Part shown: positions 59,201-64,000 of the stretch, piece after piece | Layout: the number at the start of each line of letters is the position of its first letter | How positions within the stretch are numbered: the first letter of the stretch is position 1 | Origin: Cepaea nemoralis | Lineage: Eukaryota > Mollusca > Gastropoda > Stylommatophora > Helicidae | Direction of reading: 5' to 3' | NCBI GenBank assembly: GCA_014155875.1 | Contig: JACEFZ010017437.1 | Coordinates: forward strand, 134,001 to 198,000 | DNA: 64,000 nucleotides | Notes under the pieces: generated by a model | Database searches by the model: none | The model's input: only the letters and a program-made list of their open reading frames with translations | Told to the model about the DNA's origin: nothing | Position numbers and translations under genes: made by a program

Positions 59201-60752
59201 AGGGCACATCCTTGCTTCACCCCATTGGAGACAGTAAAGGGCTCAGACAGTTCATCATTTTCCTGTACTCTTGCCTGCATACCATCATGAAATAGCCGCA
59301 CTATTTGGACAAACGTTTGTGGACAGCCATATTTTGCCATAATCTTCCACAGTCCGAAGTTGGATGAAGAATGACTTGCACGATGAATTGGATTAAAATG
59401 AGGAAGAGTTGTGCAATTCGTCAACCTCACTCTCTCGCCTGAGTCTACCTGAGTCCAGTGGCAAGACAAGTCAAGACGACTGGAGACGAATACAGATGCA
59501 GTGGATGACCAGGACGCTCTACATGTCTTGCCATGCTCATTACGTTCCACAACGCTTTGCAGGTAAACGCCGTCTTGCCCGTTGAATCAAGAATGATTTC
59601 TTCCACACAGTCTGCCGAATCCTGTCTTCACATGCTGGGTAGGCATACCCTAATTTGCAGATGGGTTTGGCACCAAATTGGCTACCCATGCTTGGTTTAG
59701 CAAACCTGGGGGAGGGGGGGGGGGGGGGGGGGTTGTGGCCACTGTCACATGCTGACAACTACTAGGAGCCACAGGCATGAGCTGGTTGTCAGGCTTGGAC
59801 CAGTGGGGAATGGTCCCTTGAAAAGGGAGTACATTAATTCTACATCTACTGAGACTACCATAGTTACATTAATTCTACATCTACTAAAACTACTATAGTT
59901 ACATTAATTCTACATCTACTGAGACTACTCCATCCATTCATCATGTGCCATGTCGATAAGCGTGGGCAGTCGTGTCTTGCCATCTCACTGGATCACCAGA
60001 GTCGTGGATCAGCTCCATATTTCTGTCTTGACCATGCTATGAGGCATAGCCATCCAGGTATTTACTTCTCGGCCTTCCCCTTGGTCTCTTCACTTCAATC
60101 TTGCCAGTTGTCATCAAGTTCTCCAATTCATTTCTTCTCATAACATGTCCAAACAACTTTGACAGTCTATGTTTAATGAGACTACTGCAGTTACATTAAT
60201 TCTACATCTACTGAGACACTACAGTTACATTAATTCTACATTTACTGAGGCTACTATAGTTACATTAACTCTACATCTGTCAAGACTACTATTGTTACAT
60301 TAATTCTATATCTGCTGAGACTACTATGGTTGCATTAATTCTACATCTACTGAGACTACTATGGTTGCATTAATTCTACATCTTCTAAGACTACTATAAT
60401 TACATTAATTCTATATGTACTGAGACTATTATGGTTATATTAATTCTACATCTACAGAGGCTACTATACTTATACTAACTCTACATTTACTAAGGCTACT
60501 ATAGTTATATTAATTCTACATCTACGGAGGCTACTATAATTATACTAACTCTACATTTATTAAGACTACTATAGTTATATTAATTCTACATCTATTTGTA
60601 CAACTATAGTTATAGCGTCTGAGGCAGCAGGAGCACAATAATCTACAAACACAGGAAGGCAACTTACCAAACACTTTATTGCCTTCGAGGTAATCACTGT
60701 GTTGAGTCTGGGGCAAATGGAACAGCTTTGATGTCTGCTTAGTCTCCTTACA
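21141..60752 (-). CDS. ATRIP: Multi-exon host gene, probable ATR-interacting protein (C-terminal 662 residues)
   Basis: Exons on the minus strand, 5' to 3': 60668-60752, 57591-57765, 53389-53522, 51478-52034, 47928-48116, 46843-46917, 46606-46694, 44413-44555, 40502-40575, 34321-34459, 33975-34003 (tentative), 25432-25672, 21141-21199. All boundaries are GT-AG, every junction agrees in codon phase, and the total of 1989 nt is a multiple of three ending in TGA. The product looks like an all-helical, HEAT-like protein after a Ser-rich linker. The identification rests on my memory of ATRIP: the block GIILLFELTQRDGLF and its surroundings align with the C-terminal LLLHGLSQKDKLF region of human ATRIP, and earlier blocks follow in the same order. 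ATRIP binds RPA-coated single-stranded DNA and recruits ATR in the nucleus. The N-terminal coiled coil and RPA-binding exons would lie past 60752. Gene structure is confident; the name is moderate. Confidence 0.65.
21446..21565 (+). repeat. Short SINE X, copy 1
   Basis: Body: acccgggaaggttaacc, aaatgcccgcagaagtcgga, tgtgtcggcctaacggcgca, cagctctgctgtaaacaggc, ending in an aagaagaag tail. Target duplication ctgaaatt at 21438-21445 and 21566-21573. Confidence 0.85.
21731..21815. repeat. (TG)n(TA)n microsatellite
   Basis: About 5 TG then about 36 TA units, beside the 3' end of the minus-strand ORF1 element. Confidence 0.95.
21985..22205. repeat. Tandem duplication about 110-115 bp
   Basis: gggatcggtcgtcggctatc ... 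ggctcctggctcgtctggct recurs as gggatcggtcggcggctgtc ... ggctcctggcttgactggtt. Confidence 0.75.
22206..22690. other. Unassigned stretch in intron 12
   Basis: AT-rich, with no motif recognised. May belong to the ORF1-only element. Confidence 0.3.
22695..22890 (-). pseudogene. LINE C-terminal fragment with (GATGA)n tail
   Basis: Minus strand: RPDGNRGRGRPRKRWTEGIT, ESMGMSIYEAHNRALSRSLY, stop, then a gatgagatgagatga tail at 22687-22702. Confidence 0.75.
23760..25372 (+). pseudogene. LINE RT end plus RNase H
   Basis: Begins at RT motif C (SYADDVLVY), then ELNRISTWCDEAGAMVNPTK, QAMNYLGIRFDRSLAYNVHI and ILGCTRDTACRAMRYLLDFP. The RNase H frame follows: VIYTDGSAV, MEVMAVSKA and LSDSMNMI. The fourth motif is broken by a frameshift (VPGMREYKEMSG for the HAGxxGNExAD block). 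The end has a degraded CPEC and a (taac)6 tail at 25347-25371. It lies antisense in intron 12, ending about 60 bp from exon 12. Confidence 0.85.
25432..25672 (-). CDS. ATRIP: Host gene exon 12 (241 bp)
   Basis: Acceptor ...tattattcctgcag, donor GTAAGC. 80 codons plus one base. It contains LVTSVILALYNIHATYAMAD and IEGIILLFELTQRDGLFDQH, the part on which the ATRIP call chiefly rests. The base composition is clearly more GC-rich than the flanking satellite and LINE. An RNase-H LINE tail ends about 60 bp beyond the donor. Confidence 0.9.
25735..26160. repeat. Tandem array, about 31-36 bp unit
   Basis: Irregular units of gagatgggagacaagtggag plus aaaataaca or aaattagca. Intron 11. Confidence 0.85.
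26215..26815. repeat. 57-bp satellite, left part
   Basis: About ten units starting acatggaacatataacagac, then atgagagataaattaaaagg and tagaagagatgagagat. 57 is a multiple of three, so a repetitive ORF runs through it. It resumes at 33476. Confidence 0.9.
26816..26895 (-). repeat. CR1-like 3' UTR end
   Basis: On the minus strand agggccgaatgtaagacggg, cctacgtgcccaatttgtaa and ccttttaaaataaagttcaa. The same ending occurs at 36165-36240 (-), 42655-42735 (+) and 43955-44010 (-). Confidence 0.7.
27138..28978 (+). pseudogene. CR1-like ORF1 with coiled coil and SGNH esterase domain
   Basis: The first frame (to 27998) has a Ser/Thr-rich N-terminus, a coiled coil (ENSRLREEIRLLKEEKETSI) and Cys/His residues. 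After a frameshift near 27975 the second frame carries the SGNH hydrolase blocks: FIGDSLLKG (nucleophile Ser), VPGADID, VHIGVNDI (block III) and DQIHCSKLGSSF (catalytic Asp and His). A second frameshift near 28635 leads to the C-terminal frame ending at 28978. Esterase-bearing ORF1 is known in CR1-type LINEs. ORF2 follows 61 bp later. Confidence 0.85.
29040..30955 (+). pseudogene. CR1-like ORF2, internally deleted
   Basis: The 375-codon frame starts with the endonuclease (YIGHLNIFHLLNKLPELSVI, GITESHLN, ILGDFNIDI, STIIDHIYVTC, VSDHYPVC). It then jumps in frame from CLSKKFES to NIITSFLSERQQVVSFNNCL, so RT motifs up to A are lost while B (NIGAPQGSILGPL) and C (LLADDCTLY) remain. It frameshifts near 30150; later pieces are GLLIDSHLSWSSHVHVLTKK and YIQSHLDYSSTVWDGCPKYN. 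The last part, LWNDLPPDLKTPMSPYTFN, ends near 30950. Confidence 0.88.
31018..31108. repeat. (GA)n microsatellite
   Basis: About 40 GA units directly after the CR1 end. Confidence 0.95.
31109..32010. repeat. GT/GA-rich low-complexity array
   Basis: Runs of gtgagtg, (gt)n at 31376-31407 and 31586-31611, then ggtggggg-type units. The long Thr/His/Pro frames on the minus strand are artefacts. Confidence 0.9.
32222..33465 (+). pseudogene. ORF1-only retroelement, copy 2 (gag-like)
   Basis: Frame from 32222 has a zinc-knuckle-like CANCQGKHGARYLGCP. One TAG (32459) interrupts it; the same frame then gives a coiled coil (EIKEIQQNIKQEVEYIAKMK and KENEDILRTIKSESELL). Further on, YYYEDGKIIPWLTAEEEIKR matches copy 1 at 23292-23645. 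The end gaatttggaatttttgtttt and caagcaagcaagc tail are at 33438-33475. No RT seen. ORF1 proteins of LINEs are RNA-binding chaperones (family knowledge). Confidence 0.65.
33470..33790. repeat. 57-bp satellite, right part
   Basis: Resumes with agatacatggaacatataac, about five to six decayed units. Separated from the left part by 6.65 kb of insertions. Confidence 0.88.
33975..34003 (-). CDS. ATRIP: Tentative 29-bp host gene exon 11
   Basis: Acceptor ...ctggaactttcag, donor GTGGAG; encodes VESGDWLSQ plus a split Ala codon. I chose it because it is the only candidate found that converts the phase-1 end of exon 10 into the phase-0 start of exon 12. A longer overlapping ORF in another frame (33889-34128) is an alternative explanation of this stretch. 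Confidence 0.35.
34321..34459 (-). CDS. ATRIP: Host gene exon 10 (139 bp)
   Basis: Phase 0 start after ...ccaaacacacag, reading QACIYWCQTLALAETRSVIL and QFLDIIIHVKVSGLSWQFFS. I set the 3' end at GTTTTG (34320), which is a weak donor. A stronger GTCAGT lies inside the exon but would remove sequence that looks helical and that aligns with the expected ATRIP region. The 3' boundary is therefore uncertain. Confidence 0.65.
34506..34585. repeat. 27-bp tandem repeat, three units
   Basis: Units of caaagtacatcaactataag plus acacat. Confidence 0.8.
34762..35225 (-). pseudogene. RNase-H LINE 3' end
   Basis: Minus strand: LGNEQMDRLAGSAKLGGASM, ISVETLHWLLRMGTERLWEC, PECCDVGS, stop, then tail (atca)4. 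Only the last RNase H motif and CPEC tail remain. Confidence 0.8.
35230..36164. other. Unassigned stretch in intron 9
   Basis: No repeat family recognised. Two weak exon-like segments overlap at 35700-35830 on opposite strands but fit no gene (see rejected list). Confidence 0.35.
37047..37188 (+). repeat. Short SINE X, copy 2
   Basis: Flanked by a 14-bp duplication gaatgtgggaatta (37033-37046 and 37189-37202). Body as copy 1, plus an extra cacaacgcaaccacgtccg and A run before the gaagaagaa tail. Interrupts the CR1 3' region. Confidence 0.9.
39840..39975. repeat. Tandem repeat about 57 bp, 2.4 units
   Basis: aacctgttgttg(t/c)(a/c)tgctt and gctcatt(a/g)ct recur with small changes, within the CR1 ORF1-ORF2 area. 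Confidence 0.65.
40502..40575 (-). CDS. ATRIP: Host gene exon 9 (74 bp)
   Basis: Acceptor ...gattctgtctctgacag, donor GTGAGCC. Two bases plus 24 codons encode TCPLYLMHTACSLKSEGVFD and LQKK. It lies just upstream of the 5' truncation point of the antiparallel CR1 at 40430, in otherwise unassigned sequence. Confidence 0.75.
40741..40810. repeat. (TG)n(CG)n microsatellite
   Basis: Long TG run, then cgcgcgcgcc, then more TG. Potential Z-DNA. Confidence 0.95.
40811..40915 (-). pseudogene. RNase-H LINE extreme 3' end
   Basis: Minus strand LLVVERGD-like frame shifted, with EHVWECPECSDVGS, stop and (aactc)4 tail at 40816-40838. Confidence 0.65.
41035..42480. repeat. GT-rich minisatellite, 1.4 kb
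   Basis: Irregular units such as ggtgggggatgtgtgtgggt. Runs of 3-8 G are frequent on the plus strand. Long frames on both strands are by-products. Intron 8. Confidence 0.92.
42483..42630. repeat. Tandem duplication about 76 bp
   Basis: aatatgcactgtttatgttt ... catttgacaatgtttttttt recurs as aatatgcattgtttatgctt ... catctgacaatgtttttttt. Confidence 0.75.
42655..42735 (+). repeat. CR1-like 3' UTR end
   Basis: gggccgaatgtaagacaggc, ctgcaagcccaatttgttac and ccttttaaaataaagtttgt, tail ttcattcgttcgttc. Confidence 0.65.
42737..43920 (-). pseudogene. RNase-H LINE 3' part
   Basis: From 43920: VPGIMLNGCPLSQESKLKYL, GITFDGCLSFKDHVEDLVVK and LNALRAMAATRLDQSMLYRL. A frame change near 43300 is followed by RNase H: VIYTDGSVVRNRRSGWSLIA, MEVEAVTAA, ITDSKNMLS, CPGHAGVRGNEQADRLTG. 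All four acidic positions are present. It is close to 52105-53185 in the opposite orientation. Confidence 0.87.
43955..44015 (-). repeat. CR1-like 3' UTR end (short)
   Basis: On plus: gaatgaacttttactttcaa agtg then cacacaggcctgtcagac. Same family as 26816-26895. Confidence 0.5.
44232..44290. repeat. (GA)n microsatellite
   Basis: About 28 GA units with one T interruption, intron 8. Confidence 0.95.
44413..44555 (-). CDS. ATRIP: Host gene exon 8 (143 bp)
   Basis: Acceptor ...ttttgtgtctgtag, donor GTATGTAA. One base, 47 codons and one base, reading LEAIITREILAKCFRQTGHT, then AVLVCAVELFVSMAKSEKLV. An earlier GTATGTGC after ...HTAVL is also a possible donor, but only the longer form gives a phase that fits exon 9. 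It starts about 90 bp from the composite mariner. Confidence 0.8.
44647..44972 (-). pseudogene. mariner-type transposon, 3' part with transposase C-terminus
   Basis: Minus strand: HFASAAEVECEVKTWFGKQS, GLIKRWDKCINVGEIMLRNK, stop, then the 3' end to cttaccctcg at 44647. WDKCIN..G is typical of mariner transposase C-termini. TA flanks it at 44645-44646. Confidence 0.75.
44973..45508 (+). mobile_element. mariner deletion derivative, joined tail-out
   Basis: Starts with the inverted end acgagggtgagtcaataagt, goes directly to a transposase C-terminal scrap (LIKKWDKYINGG), then to the same 3' end as the neighbour (aaactggtttcaagttgtta). It ends in taccctcg with TA at 45509-45510. Interrupted at 45181-45490. 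Confidence 0.75.
45181..45490 (-). pseudogene. LINE C-terminal fragment inserted in mariner
   Basis: Minus strand: YRRPRGRPRRWWRDNIHTDL, QALGINDWQEKVNQRDEWRW, SAAKNLNGSEC, stop, then a gaagaagaagaagatgatg tail. Flanked by an 8-bp duplication cttatcaa (45173-45180 and 45491-45498). Confidence 0.85.
45665..45960 (+). repeat. Dispersed repeat family A, copy 2
   Basis: ttgatttattttgttgtttc, actactggcaatgctgatcg and attccggtatgaacctaagg match copies at 2285-2528 and 48725-48940. Confidence 0.6.
45973..46113 (-). repeat. Short SINE X, copy 3
   Basis: Minus strand body as copies 1 and 2. Target duplication taagttagttgt at 45961-45972 and 46114-46125. It landed in the 3' tail of a core-SINE. Confidence 0.9.
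46114..46245 (-). repeat. Core-SINE copy 5
   Basis: On plus: gttagttgtacatcctttac, atttttggctatttgtgatt and acgtttacgttcattagttt gccactgc. Head truncated. Confidence 0.75.
46606..46694 (-). CDS. ATRIP: Host gene exon 7 (89 bp)
   Basis: Acceptor ...cttctaatatctag, donor GTGAGAG. 29 codons plus two bases encode DVQSNPQVVILALRILTCLC and QHSTEDELP. It is separated from exon 6 by the shortest intron (148 bp). The closing AA pairs with G of exon 8 to give Lys. The sequence reads as a HEAT-type helix. Confidence 0.85.
46843..46917 (-). CDS. ATRIP: Host gene exon 6 (75 bp)
   Basis: 25 codons, phase 0 to 0, encoding AEGGAPVGWLVMGTMFYKDL then LNNVD. Donor GTGAGC is strong. The acceptor ...ctaggggaacag is weak and lies at the edge of the 28-bp satellite that fills the upstream intron. 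An alternative AG eight bases upstream would break the frame. Confidence 0.7.
46922..47650. repeat. 28-bp satellite, about 26 units
   Basis: Unit cactagtctgtgggacatcc plus tgggcagt. Fills most of intron 5 and reaches to within about 10 bp of exon 6. Confidence 0.95.
47928..48116 (-). CDS. ATRIP: Host gene exon 5 (189 bp)
   Basis: Phase 0 at both ends, 63 codons. Acceptor follows ...cttttgaacatgaacag, donor GTGATAG. It begins with an acidic and Ser-rich linker (KNDWNSDADDEDSTSSPEVK) and ends in a helix (SPLLHLVFRLAGQDLQ). The acidic/Ser run is a plausible disordered, phosphorylatable segment (inference). Confidence 0.8.
48117..48724. other. Unassigned part of intron 4
   Basis: Contains the inverted/direct pair catagcatatccccaccacg / gacagcatatccctaccatg at about 48221-48270. 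No gene seen. Confidence 0.4.
48725..48940 (-). repeat. Dispersed repeat family A, copy 3
   Basis: Reverse complement of the copy at 45680: on minus, acaacccactactggcattg and ctgatcatattctggtacaa. Confidence 0.6.
49000..51200 (+). other. Possible decayed retroelement, unassigned
   Basis: Short frames in one direction, such as 49467-49658 (LEILVRGMNVVREVDLHQEA) and 50170-50400 (KSFVDPPKRRKLTAEIDT, GHDETYTSLRIVILESVSRY), interrupted by stops. An aataaa-containing stretch at 50925 and CT-rich ends would fit an LTR element. I could not find a catalytic motif, so this is weak. Confidence 0.25.
51478..52034 (-). CDS. ATRIP: Host gene exon 4, largest exon (557 bp)
   Basis: Acceptor ...tttgtgtgttgtttcag, donor GTATGTT. 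Two bases plus 185 codons. It opens with a Ser/Pro/Gly-rich linker (SLDGDISRISNTIPAHTQPA) and passes into helical sequence, including YIDHYVDLIELNSRRWVM and ALTALRCLVVLINLCPAVRR. This size and composition cannot be an accidental ORF. It ends in phase 0, matching exon 5. Confidence 0.9.
52105..53185 (+). pseudogene. RNase-H LINE 3' part
   Basis: RLILGCTKFTPIICMRHIL-like start at 52160, then AQAELSIRQVCALETINRER. RNase H: VIYTDGSVVRNRRSGWGFIA, MEVEAVT; then a deletion/frameshift, DSKNMLSKVEKGMFHVEWLS and CPRHAGVWGNEQADILAG. Ends ECNDVGS, stop, (aactc)2. His is kept, but the frame is broken. Antisense to the host gene in intron 3. Confidence 0.85.
53389..53522 (-). CDS. ATRIP: Host gene exon 3 (134 bp)
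   Basis: Acceptor ...gacatgcttacag, donor GTCAGG. One base, 44 codons and one base encode QIQGARTSGKNPSDERVHIV and ...KGIKQLLQDTHHLGK. The closing G plus GT from exon 4 makes Gly. Both flanking introns contain LINEs. Confidence 0.85.
53755..57490 (-). pseudogene. LINE, nearly full coding length
   Basis: 5' leader 57490-56810; the endonuclease begins RLATWNVRTTCPGFFIDLTN near 56790 and is heavily frameshifted (ACRRLASL, DCDTDHSLIVARVRLRPKR). The linker frame is 56040-55447. RT: SGKAPGKNGIPMEV, then a 145-bp foreign block, then GKVFARIVLRRLQALGD and FIDLTKAFDLVSCEGLFKAL (motif A), KQGCVLAPTLFGICFS (B), LFFADNAAV (C; FADD changed to FADN). C-terminal: HMWCLQQILGIKWQDKVTYT, RRLRWIGHVRRMDDGRIPKD and a partial finger FSCIQCG. 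Same orientation as the host gene, intron 2. Confidence 0.88.
55200..55345 (-). repeat. 145-bp leader-like segment inside the LINE
   Basis: Closely matches 57065-57200 (gaccagttaagaccaggga, atgtgttgcccatgcagcat, ggcctgcct). On the minus strand it ends in an 11-bp A run (plus: T run 55199-55210), as if retroposed. Confidence 0.7.
57591..57765 (-). CDS. ATRIP: Host gene exon 2 (175 bp)
   Basis: Acceptor ...tttattgagcag, donor GTAGGTC. Two bases, 57 codons and two bases encode FGETTGPQLLCHLLNLTDYE onward to ...NLIPLKPE. The closing AA pairs with the G opening exon 3 to give Lys. A helical LLCHLLNL segment is followed by a polar stretch, which fits the start of the structured C-terminal region. 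Confidence 0.85.
57805..58125 (+). pseudogene. LINE RT scrap
   Basis: YQPIKKGV then QGCVMSPS (motif B) and ISDIRYADGAVLTRN (motif C, YADD to YADG). Degenerate, intron 1. Confidence 0.55.
58205..59356 (-). pseudogene. LINE RT fragment, relative of 1-1360
   Basis: MAKYGCPQTFVQIVRLFHDG, ALAPTLFSLMFSAMLTNAFK, VDKFTHLGSTVSQAATINDE and LSTLLYACETG. It stops before the zinc finger. A TAG and frameshifts are present. RT motif A is absent because the match begins at ggactgtggaagattatggc (59337-59356). Confidence 0.85.
59357..59800 (-). other. Leader-like segment fused to the LINE
   Basis: Open on the minus strand (GKTCRASWSSTASVFVSSRL, FGAKPICKLGYAYPACEDRI) with a C run (plus: G run 59711-59735). 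Directly joined to the RT body at 59356. It could be the element's 5' leader joined by internal deletion, or a separate repeat. Confidence 0.45.
59826..60600. repeat. 35-bp satellite
   Basis: Units of attaattctacatctactga plus gactactatagttac. Interrupted by a LINE scrap at 59943-60172. Confidence 0.92.
59943..60172 (-). pseudogene. LINE C-terminal fragment inside the satellite
   Basis: Minus strand: LFGHVMRRNELENLMTTGKI, KRPRGRPRSKYLDG, MELIHDSGDPVRWQD, AHAYRHGT. Array units lie on both sides. Confidence 0.8.
60668..60752 (-). CDS. ATRIP: Host gene exon 1 of window (85 bp)
   Basis: Phase 0 start after ...aaccaccag, 28 codons plus one base, donor GTAAGTT. It reads CKETKQTSKLFHLPQTQHSD and ends ...EGNKVF. 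The final G joins CT of the next exon to make Ala. It sits between the GA-rich array and the 35-bp array. Confidence 0.75.
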
Positions 60753-60794
60753 CTGGTGGTTATGTGAGAAAGAGAAATACAAGTCAGGTGGTTG

Positions 60795-60796
60795 TT

Positions 60797-60891
<95 letters not shown>

Positions 60892-60948
60892 CTAGTCAGG
60901 TGGTTGCGAGAAAGAGATAGAGATACAAGTCAGGTGGTTGTAAGAGAG

Positions 60949-60990
<42 letters not shown>

Positions 60991-61080
60991 AGAGAGAGAG
61001 AGAGATACAAGTCAGGTGGTTGAGAGATTGATACAGAGAGAGAGAGATACAAGTCAGGTGATTATGAGAGAGACAGATAC

Positions 61081-61158
<78 letters not shown>

Positions 61159-61280
61159 AAGTCAGGTGGTTGTGTCAGATAGATAGATAGATAGATAAAT
61201 AGACAGATAAATAGACAGACAGACAGACAGACAGACAGAGAGACAGACAGATAACAAGTCAGGTGGTCATGTGAGAGAGA

Positions 61281-61312
<32 letters not shown>

Positions 61313-61587
61313 TACAAGTCAGGTGGTTATGTGAGAGAGAGAGACAGACAGAGACAGAGAGACAGACAGAGAGACAGAGAGAGAGACAGAGACTGAGAGA
61401 CATCATATGGTTGTGTGTGAGAGATACAAGTCAGGTGGTTGTGAGATAGAGAGAGATACAAGTCAGGTGGTTGCGAGAAAGAGATAGAGATACAAGTCAG
61501 GTGGTTGTGAGAGAAAGAGAGAGAGAGAGAGAGATACAAGTCAGGTGGTTGTGAGAGAGAGAGAGAGAGAGATACAAGTCAGGTGGT

Positions 61588-61638
<51 letters not shown>

Positions 61639-61687
61639 CAAGTCAGGTGGTTGTGAGAGAGAGAGAGAGAGAGAGCATGTGCGATAC

Positions 61688-61753
<66 letters not shown>

Positions 61754-61845
61754 CAAGTCAGGTGGTTGTGTGAGAGAGATAGAGATACAAGTCAGGTGGT
61801 TGTGTGAGAGAGATAGAGATACATGTCAGGTGGTTGTGTAAAAAC
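60795..61845. repeat. GA-rich compound array
   Basis: (GA)n blocks separated by atacaagtcaggtggttgtg, about 15 times; (gata)n and (gaca)n near 61180-61250. Long RERE and SLSL frames are artefacts. Confidence 0.95.
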
Positions 61846-61869
61846 CTTCTCTTCCTGCGAGAATTTATA

Positions 61870-64000
61870 TACATGATTGAGACACAGTCAGACAAAGGTA
61901 CACAGTCAGACAATGTTACAAGGTGAGATAAAGTTTATGGTGAGATAAAGATAAATGGTGAGACAATGATACAAGTTAAGACAATGTTACATGGTGAGAC
62001 AATAATTCATGGTGAGACAATGTTGCACAGTGAGATACAGATACATGGTAAGACAATGACACACATTGAGTTTAAGATGCAGTGAGACAATGATATACAG
62101 TGAGGTAATGATACACATTGAGGTAATGATACATACTGAGACAATCACACACATTGAGACAATGTTACATGGTGAGACATTACACAGTGAGATGTTACAC
62201 GGTGAGACAATGTTACTTGGGGAGACAATGTTATGCAGTGAGACAATGATATACAGTGAGATAATAATACACAATGAGACAATGATACACACTGAGGCAA
62301 TGATACAGAGTGAATGTTACATGGTGAGACATAATACACAGTGAGACAATGATACACCGTGAAACAATGTTCCACAGTGAGACAATTTATATGGTGAGAC
62401 AATGTTCCATGGTGAGATGTTAAACAGTGAGATAATGTTACATGGTGAAACAATGTTACATTGTGAGACAATGTTATATGGTGAGACAATGTTACATGGT
62501 GAGACAATGTTATATGGTGAGATAATGTTACATGGTGAGACAATGTTATATGGTGAGACAATGTTACATGGTGAGACAATGTTATATGGTGAGACAATGT
62601 TACATGGTGAGACAATGTTATATGGTGAGAGATTACACAGTGAGACAATGTTGCATGGTGAGAAAATGTTATATGATGAGAGGTTACACAGTGAGATAAT
62701 AGTACATGGTGAGACAATGGTAAATGGTGAGACAACATTATATGGTGAGAGGTTACACAGTGAGACAATGTTATATTGTGAGAGGTTACACAGTGAGATA
62801 ACGTTACATGGTGAGACAATGTAACATGGTGAGACAATGTTATATGGTGATAGGTTACGCAGTGAGATAATGTTACATGGTGAACCAATGTTATATGGTG
62901 AGACAATGTAACATGGTGAGACAATGTTATATGGTGAGAGGTTACACAGTGAGATAATGTTACATGGTGAGATAATGTTATATGGTGAGAGGACACACAG
63001 TGAGATGTTACATGGTGAGACAATGTTACATGGTGATACAATGTTAAATGGTGAGAGGTTACACAGTGAGATAATGTTACATGGTGAGACAATGTTACAT
63101 GGTGAGACAATGTTACATGGTGAGACAATGTTACATGGTGAGACAATGTTATATGATGAGAGGTTACACAGTGAGATAATGTTACATGGTGAGACAATGT
63201 TATATGGTGAGAGGATACACAGTGAGATAATGTTACATGGTGAGACAATGTTATATGGTGAGAGGATACACAGTGAGATAAGTTACATGGTGAGACAATG
63301 TTGCATGATGAGACAATGTTGCATGATGAGACAATGTTGCATGATGAGACAATGTTATATGGTGAGAGGTTACACAGTGAGATAATAGTACATGGTGAGA
63401 CAATGGTAAATGGTGAGACAATAGTAAATGGTGAGACAACATTATATGGTGAGAGGTTACACAGTGAAACAATGATATATGGTGAGAGGTTACACAGTGA
63501 GATAATGTTACATGGTGAGACAATGTTGCATGATGAGACAATGTTATATGGTGAGAGGATACACAGTGAGATAAGTTACATGGTGAGACAATGTTGCATG
63601 ATGAGACAATGTTGCATGATGAGACAATGTTATATGGTGAGACAATGTTATATGGTGAGAGGTTACACAGTGAGGTAATGTTACATGGTGAGACAATGTT
63701 ACATGGTGAGACAATGTTACATGGTGAGACAATGTTATATGGTGAGAGGTTACACAGTGCAATAATGTTACATGGTGAGACAATGTTACACAGTGAGACA
63801 TTGTTATATGGTGAGAGGTTACACAGTGAGATAATGTTACATGGTGAGACAATGTTACATGGTGAGAGGTTACAAAGTGAGATAATGTTACATGGTGAGG
63901 CAATGTTATATGGTGAGAGAATGTTGCATAATGAGACAATGTTACATGGTGAGACAATGTTATATGGTGACATGTTACAGTGAGATAATGTTACATGGTG
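61870..64000. repeat. 18-bp satellite, continuing past the window
   Basis: Units atggtgagacaatgttac, with variants (ggttacacagtgagataa), arranged in irregular higher-order groups. The period is a multiple of three, so both strands carry long repetitive frames (MLHGET and SHHVTL repeats). Confidence 0.95.

Noticed and set aside
62145..63248. 367-codon frame of His/Ser repeats
   Set aside because: Produced by the 18-bp satellite; similar frames run on both strands.

Overview
The window is animal nuclear DNA, not bacterial or viral. It has one interrupted GT-AG intron gene on the minus strand and a dense mixture of LINE, SINE, hAT and mariner fragments, microsatellites and satellite arrays. RTE-like, CR1-like and RNase-H-bearing LINEs, together with a SINE family that has a conserved core, suggest an invertebrate. 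A lophotrochozoan such as a mollusc is my best guess, but that is inference only.

Host gene. Between 60752 and 21141 (minus strand) I assembled 13 exons by hand from open frames, splice signals and matching codon phases. They total 1989 nt, which is 662 codons plus a stop. Twelve are well supported and one 29-bp exon is tentative. The C-terminal part resembles ATR-interacting protein (ATRIP), the partner of the ATR checkpoint kinase. The N-terminal exons lie beyond the right edge of the window. The exons total about 2 kb inside about 40 kb, and nearly every intron is filled with transposons or tandem repeats.

Layout. 1-1.6 kb: LINE 3' end. 1.9-8.5 kb: SINEs, a chimeric BED-finger/Gypsy ORF, and a LINE with a CT expansion inside its coding region. 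8.5-10.4 kb: an inverted pair of LINE fragments. 10.4-17.0 kb: one LINE split by a 3.25-kb hAT transposon with a perfect 8-bp target duplication and by a 395-bp hAT MITE. 17.2-18.9 kb: RNase-H LINE and scraps. 18.9-20.5 kb: a direct duplication and a minisatellite. 21.1 kb: last coding exon of the host gene. 21.2-60.7 kb: the gene. Its introns hold ORF1-only elements, two CR1 copies with an esterase-type ORF1, several RNase-H LINEs, a composite mariner, nested SINEs, a 57-bp satellite split by a 6.6-kb insertion and a 28-bp satellite abutting an exon. 59.8-64 kb: 35-bp, GA-rich and 18-bp arrays; the last runs off the window.

I see no intact autonomous transposon: every coding element carries frameshifts, stops, truncations or insertions. 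The most promising undescribed item is a 120-142 bp non-tRNA-like SINE with a GAA-rich tail. It is present three times, each time with its own target-site duplication.
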